From Pagrus major (taxonomy: Eukaryota; Chordata; Actinopteri; Spariformes; Sparidae): 64,000 bases of DNA. The stretch lies in assembly GCF_040436345.1 (NCBI RefSeq), contig NC_133238.1:1835267-1899266 (forward strand), read 5' to 3'. Each line of letters opens with the position of its first letter. The stretch's first letter is position 1. Shown here one piece after another: positions 59,126 to 64,000 of this stretch. The position numbers and the translations under genes are program-made. The notes under the pieces are model-generated. The model saw only the letters and a list, made by a program, of their open reading frames with translations. It was not told the DNA's origin and ran no database searches.

Positions 59126-59313
59126 GGTTGCACCGTTCCCGGCGGCGCTGCAATACCGGGTCGATGCGTGGAGTGAACGGAGCAAGCCCCTGTTTCAGCT
59201 CCCGAGGCTAAAAATCCATTTAATATGTTGTCCCCATATAGAGGACATATCAGATATTAAACTGATAAGAACAGATACTACACTTGATCTTAGCCAAAAG
59301 GCCGAGAAGCTAT
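59126..59313 (-). ncRNA. U2 snRNA, variant C3A and C186A
   Basis: Two changes from consensus: C3 to A in the very conserved 5' end (59,311) and C186 to A near the 3' end (59,128). Changes also lie in the downstream flank near 59,018-59,024. This copy is the most likely of the full-length ones to be non-functional. Confidence 0.93.
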
Positions 59314-59487
59314 GAGCCCCAGTCGTCTGCTGCCTGAGCCCACCTCCTGGCACGCTTCACACTCGTCGCGGTGTGCCATTTGCATTGCGCGGCGGAGTGG
59401 CTTGTGCTTAGCGGCTCCTCCCAAGCGCTCCGTGGCTTAGCCCCGAGTCTGGTTAAGGCCGGCTTTATTGATTTTCACACATGCACG

Positions 59488-59605
59488 AGGCTCAGCCAAA
59501 CGGCAAAGCCTGCCAAAAATATCTTCAACTCATTGGTGTTCCTCTCCACGGAAGTCTTTAGTAAAAGGCGAAAGACTTGTGCGTTATGAAGAGAAACCCG
59601 AGTAA
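59488..59605 (-). ncRNA. U5 snRNA
   Basis: Consensus copy, no difference seen. Confidence 0.92.
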
Positions 59606-60043
59606 GTACAGCGCCTCTCCTCGACAGCAGCCAAGACAGCTGTGGTCCCAGGCACTCTTCTCATGGTGAGCCTCACTTGGCTCATCGCGCACCAAAATCC
59701 CTGGCCACGCCCGTCCCCACATTATCCCAGGCTCTACTCGACCGGTTTGTGGAGAGAGAAAAGCCTGCTCGTTGGGCGCAGGCCACCAAACGTCACAAAC
59801 ACTCGGGCGCTTCCAGACTCTCTGTTTCAGTTGAGGACCGCGGGGGGGAAATGCAGGGCACACTCAGCAGGTATTGCGCACCGGCCGCGGCGAGGCAGTT
59901 TTGCCTCTTTTTCTGACCATGCAAAGCGCAGCTCTCGCTGCGGTTTGCCAGCCTTCTTCTTGCTGCCGATTCTGTGCCGCAATGTCAAGTTTGTCAAGGC
60001 CTTTGGTCTGCAACACTGATTGATTTTCAACAAGGCCGGAGAG

Positions 60044-60231
60044 GGGTGCACCGTTCCCGGCGGCGCTGCAATACCGGGTCGATGCGTGGAGTGAACGGAG
60101 CAAGCCCCTGTTTCAGCTCCCGAGGCTAAAAATCCATTTAATATGTTGTCCCCATATAGAGGACATATCAGATATTAAACTGATAAGAACAGATACTACA
60201 CTTGATCTTAGCCAAAAGGCCGAGAAGCGAT
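60044..60231 (-). ncRNA. U2 snRNA
   Basis: Gene body as consensus; one change just upstream of the start at 60,238. Confidence 0.96.
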
Positions 60232-60405
60232 GAGCCCAAGTCGTCTGCTGCCTGAGCCCACCTCCTGGCACGCTTCACACTCGTCGCGGTGTGCCATTTG
60301 CATTGCGCGGCGGAGTGGCTTGTGCTTAGCGGCTCCTCCCAAGCGCTCCGTGGCTTAGCCCCGAGTCTGGTTAAGGCCGGCTTTATTGATTTTCACACAT
60401 GCACG

Positions 60406-60523
60406 AGGCTCAGCCAAACGGCAAAGCCTGCCAAAAATATCTTCAACTCATTGGTGTTCCTCTCCACGGAAGTCTTTAGTAAAAGGCGAAAGACTTGTGC
60501 GTTATGAAGAGAAACCCGAGTAA
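60406..60523 (-). ncRNA. U5 snRNA
   Basis: Consensus copy, no difference seen. Confidence 0.92.
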
Positions 60524-60961
60524 GTACAGCGCCTCTCCTCGACAGCAGCCAAGACAGCTGTGGTCCCAGGCACTCTTCTCATGGTGAGCCTCACTTGGCT
60601 CATCGCGCACCAAAATCCCTGGCCACGCCCGTCCCCACATTATCCCAGGCTCTACTCGACCGGTTTGTGGAGAGAGAAAAGCCTGCTCGTTGGGCGCAGG
60701 CCACCAAACGTCACAAACACTCGGGCGCTTCCAGACTCTCTGTTTCAGTTGAGGACCGCGGGGGGGAAATGCAGGGCACACTCAGCAGGTATTGCGCACC
60801 GGCCGCGGCGAGGCAGTTTTGCCTCTTTTTCTGACCATGCAAAGCGCAGCTCTCGCTGCGGTTTGCCAGCCTTCTTCTTGCTGCCGATTCTGTGCCGCAA
60901 TGTCAAGTTTGTCAAGGCCTTTGGTCTGCAACACTGATTGATTTTCAACAAGGCCGGAGAG

Positions 60962-61149
60962 GGGTGCACCGTTCCCGGCGGCGCTGCAATACCGGGTCGA
61001 TGCGTGGAGTGAACGGAGCAAGCACCTGTTTCAGCTCCCGAGGCTAAAAATCCATTTAATAAGTTGTCCCCATATAGAGGACATATCAGATATTAAACTG
61101 ATAAGAACAGATACTACACTTGATCTTAGCCAAAAGGCCGAGAAGCGAT
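60962..61149 (-). ncRNA. U2 snRNA, variant A88U and G126U
   Basis: Two changes from consensus: A88 to U (61,062), in the single-stranded stretch before the Sm site, and G126 to U (61,024) in the 3' half. Confidence 0.95.
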
Positions 61150-61323
61150 GAGCCCCAGTCGTCTGCTGCCTGAGCCCACCTCCTGGCACGCTTCACACTC
61201 GTCGCGGTGTGCCATTTGCATTGCGCGGCGGAGTGGCTTGTGCTTAGCGGCTCCTCCCAAGCGCTCCGTGGCTTAGCCCCGAGTCTGGTTAAGGCCGGCT
61301 TTATTGATTTTCACACATGCACG

Positions 61324-61441
61324 AGGCTCAGCCAAACGGCAAAGCCTGCCAAAAATATCTTCAACTCATTGGTGTTCCTCTCCACGGAAGTCTTTAGTAA
61401 AAGGCGAAAGACTTGTGCGTTATGAAGAGAAACCCGAGTAA
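61324..61441 (-). ncRNA. U5 snRNA
   Basis: Consensus copy, no difference seen. Confidence 0.92.
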
Positions 61442-61879
61442 GTACAGCGCCTCTCCTCGACAGCAGCCAAGACAGCTGTGGTCCCAGGCACTCTTCTCAT
61501 GGTGAGCCTCACTTGGCTCATCGCGCACCAAAATCCCTGGCCACGCCCGTCCCCACATTATCCCAGGCTCTACTCGACCGGTTTGTGGAGAGAGAAAAGC
61601 CTGCTCGTTGGGCGCAGGCCACCAAACGTCACAAACACTCGGGCGCTTCCAGACTCTCTGTTTCAGTTGAGGACCGCGGGGGGGAAATGCAGGGCACACT
61701 CAGCAGGTATTGCGCACCGGCCGCGGCGAGGCAGTTTTGCCTCTTTTTCTGACCATGCAAAGCGCAGCTCTCGCTGCGGTTTGCCAGCCTTCTTCTTGCT
61801 GCCGATTCTGTGCCGCAATGTCAAGTTTGTCAAGGCCTTTGGTCTGCAACACTGATTGATTTTCAACAAGGCCGGAGAG

Positions 61880-62067
61880 GGGTGCACCGTTCCCGGCGGC
61901 GCTGCAATACCGGGTCGATGCGTGGAGTGAACGGAGCAAGCCCCTGTTTCAGCTCCCGAGGCTAAAAATCCATTTAATATGTTGTCCCCATATAGAGGAC
62001 ATATCAGATATTAAACTGATAAGAACAGATACTACACTTGATCTTAGCCAAAAGGCCGAGAAGCGAT
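61880..62067 (-). ncRNA. U2 snRNA
   Basis: Consensus copy, no difference seen. Confidence 0.97.
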
Positions 62068-62241
62068 GAGCCCCAGTCGTCTGCTGCCTGAGCCCACCTC
62101 CTGGCACGCTTCACACTCGTCGCGGTGTGCCATTTGCATTGCGCGGCGGAGTGGCTTGTGCTTAGCGGCTCCTCCCAAGCGCTCCGTGGCTTAGCCCCGA
62201 GTCTGGTTAAGGCCGGCTTTATTGATTTTCACACATGCACG

Positions 62242-62359
62242 AGGCTCAGCCAAACGGCAAAGCCTGCCAAAAATATCTTCAACTCATTGGTGTTCCTCTC
62301 CACGGAAGTCTTTAGTAAAAGGCGAAAGACTTGTGCGTTATGAAGAGAAACCCGAGTAA
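62242..62359 (-). ncRNA. U5 snRNA
   Basis: Consensus copy, no difference seen. Confidence 0.92.
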
Positions 62360-62797
62360 GTACAGCGCCTCTCCTCGACAGCAGCCAAGACAGCTGTGGT
62401 CCCAGGCACTCTTCTCATGGTGAGCCTCACTTGGCTCATCGCGCACCAAAATCCCTGGCCACGCCCGTCCCCACATTATCCCAGGCTCTACTCGACCGGT
62501 TTGTGGAGAGAGAAAAGCCTGCTCGTTGGGCGCAGGCCACCAAACGTCACAAACACTCGGGCGCTTCCAGACTCTCTGTTTCAGTTGAGGACCGCGGGGG
62601 GGAAATGCAGGGCACACTCAGCAGGTATTGCGCACCGGCCGCGGCGAGGCAGTTTTGCCTCTTTTTCTGACCATGCAAAGCGCAGCTCTCGCTGCGGTTT
62701 GCCAGCCTTCTTCTTGCTGCCGATTCTGTGCCGCAATGTCAAGTTTGTCAAGGCCTTTGGTCTGCAACACTGATTGATTTTCAACAAGGCCGGAGAG

Positions 62798-62985
62798 GGG
62801 TGCACCGTTCCCGGCGGCGCTGCAATACCGGGTCGATGCGTGGAGTGAACGGAGCAAGCCCCTGTTTCAGCTCCCGAGGCTAAAAATCCATTTAATATGT
62901 TGTCCCCATATAGAGGACATATCAGATATTAAACTGATAAGAACAGATACTACACTTGATCTTAGCCAAAAGGCCGAGAAGCGAT
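62798..62985 (-). ncRNA. U2 snRNA
   Basis: Consensus copy, no difference seen. Confidence 0.97.
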
Positions 62986-63159
62986 GAGCCCCAGTCGTCT
63001 GCTGCCTGAGCCCACCTCCTGGCACGCTTCACACTCGTCGCGGTGTGCCATTTGCATTGCGCGGCGGAGTGGCTTGTGCTTAGCGGCTCCTCCCAAGCGC
63101 TCCGTGGCTTAGCCCCGAGTCTGGTTAAGGCCGGCTTTATTGATTTTCACACATGCACG

Positions 63160-63277
63160 AGGCTCAGCCAAACGGCAAAGCCTGCCAAAAATATCTTCAA
63201 CTCATTGGTGTTCCTCTCCACGGAAGTCTTTAGTAAAAGGCGAAAGACTTGTGCGTTATGAAGAGAAACCCGAGTAA
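63160..63277 (-). ncRNA. U5 snRNA
   Basis: Consensus copy, no difference seen. Confidence 0.92.
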
Positions 63278-63715
63278 GTACAGCGCCTCTCCTCGACAGC
63301 AGCCAAGACAGCTGTGGTCCCAGGCACTCTTCTCATGGTGAGCCTCACTTGGCTCATCGCGCACCAAAATCCCTGGCCACGCCCGTCCCCACATTATCCC
63401 AGGCTCTACTCGACCGGTTTGTGGAGAGAGAAAAGCCTGCTCGTTGGGCGCAGGCCACCAAACGTCACAAACACTCGGGCGCTTCCAGACTCTCTGTTTC
63501 AGTTGAGGACCGCGGGGGGGAAATGCAGGGCACACTCAGCAGGTATTGCGCACCGGCCGCGGCGAGGCAGTTTTGCCTCTTTTTCTGACCATGCAAAGCG
63601 CAGCTCTCGCTGCGGTTTGCCAGCCTTCTTCTTGCTGCCGATTCTGTGCCGCAATGTCAAGTTTGTCAAGGCCTTTGGTCTGCAACACTGATTGATTTTC
63701 AACAAGGCCGGAGAG

Positions 63716-63903
63716 GGGTGCACCGTTCCCGGCGGCGCTGCAATACCGGGTCGATGCGTGGAGTGAACGGAGCAAGCCCCTGTTTCAGCTCCCGAGGCTA
63801 AAAATCCATTTAATATGTTGTCCCCATATAGAGGACATATCAGATATTAAACTGATAAGAACAGATACTACACTTGATCTTAGCCAAAAGGCCGAGAAGC
63901 GAT
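63716..63903 (-). ncRNA. U2 snRNA
   Basis: Consensus copy with PSE and octamer present. Its U5 partner would start beyond base 64,000. Confidence 0.97.
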
Positions 63904-64000
63904 GAGCCCCAGTCGTCTGCTGCCTGAGCCCACCTCCTGGCACGCTTCACACTCGTCGCGGTGTGCCATTTGCATTGCGCGGCGGAGTGGCTTGTGCTTA

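Larger units (their letters stand above)
55616..64000 (-). repeat. U2-U5 snRNA tandem array, block 2 (918-bp units), runs off the right edge
   Basis: U2 5' ends lie at 55,641, 56,559, 57,477, 58,395, 59,313, 60,231, 61,149, 62,067, 62,985 and 63,903, a constant 918-bp period. Units are nearly identical; point changes cluster in the units around 58.1-61.1 kb. Because the units are so alike, the true copy number may differ from this assembly. Confidence 0.97.

Noticed and set aside
45774-63775. Open frames of 72-125 residues repeated every 918 bp on both strands (for example MVPGTLLMVSLTWLIAHQNP)
   Set aside because: They lie across the snRNA genes and spacers, overlap each other in several frames, have no recognisable domain, and recur only because the unit is tandemly repeated.
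45504-64000. Regular 918-bp repetition as a CRISPR array or satellite
   Set aside because: The units contain complete U2 and U5 genes with promoter-like elements, and the period is far too long for CRISPR. It is a gene array in a eukaryote.

Overview
The window looks like nuclear DNA of a teleost fish. The evidence is the mix of mobile elements (Tc1-like, PIF/Harbinger, hAT, piggyBac-like, L1 and Tx1-clade LINEs), spliced transposon genes, AT-rich simple repeats, and vertebrate-type U2 and U5 snRNA genes. I see no ordinary single-copy host protein gene. The real genes are spliceosomal snRNA genes and mobile-element genes.

Layout. Bases 1-10 kb: a piggyBac-like fragment, three Tc1-like remnants, a small MITE, a 33-bp minisatellite, and a nearly whole PIF/Harbinger element (4,593-7,929) with TIRs, a 3-bp target duplication, a transposase with one premature stop, and a Myb/SANT-like accessory gene. 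10.9-15.7 kb: an old, rearranged LINE of the same family as the young LINEs further right. 16-19.5 kb: a decayed DNA element with long AT-rich inverted ends, carrying a 157-bp foldback MITE with a 9-bp target duplication. 19.5-22.2 kb: two orphan LINE ORF1 regions, Tx1-like on minus and L1-like on plus, with their 5' ends facing. 22.8-25.9 kb: a broken tail-to-tail pair, a DDE integrase and a HECT-ligase-like gene. 26.5-27.9 kb: a non-autonomous hAT with an 8-bp target duplication. 28-31.9 kb: a second Harbinger-type gene pair with open, spliced frames.

From 33 kb on the window is a spliceosomal snRNA locus. The basic unit is a 918-bp tandem repeat transcribed from the minus strand. Each unit holds a complete 188-nt U2 snRNA gene and, 174 bp upstream of it, a U5 snRNA gene of about 118 nt. 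The U5 gene has the invariant loop I, an Sm site and a 3' stem-loop. Both genes have PSE-like promoter elements and 3'-box-like signals. Thirteen complete U2 and fourteen U5 genes are visible, and the array runs off the right edge.

Three full-length LINEs (33,950-39,624; 39,866-45,503; 50,083-55,615) sit in or beside U2. They match the Keno type, Tx1-clade LINEs known to target U2 snRNA genes in fish: ORF1 has three CCHC knuckles, and ORF2 has an AP-like endonuclease plus a YMDD reverse transcriptase. Copies 2 and 3 have the same junctions. U2 nt 1-26 lies upstream of the LINE and nt 38-188 downstream, and the 11 nt between them, which hold most of the branch-site recognition sequence, are gone. 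The LINE therefore lies directly downstream of an intact U2 promoter, in the sense direction. Copies 2 and 3 look like products of unequal exchange. Copy 1 has a rearranged 5' flank, and its 3' flank keeps only a 15-nt U2 remnant fused to another ORF1 fragment.
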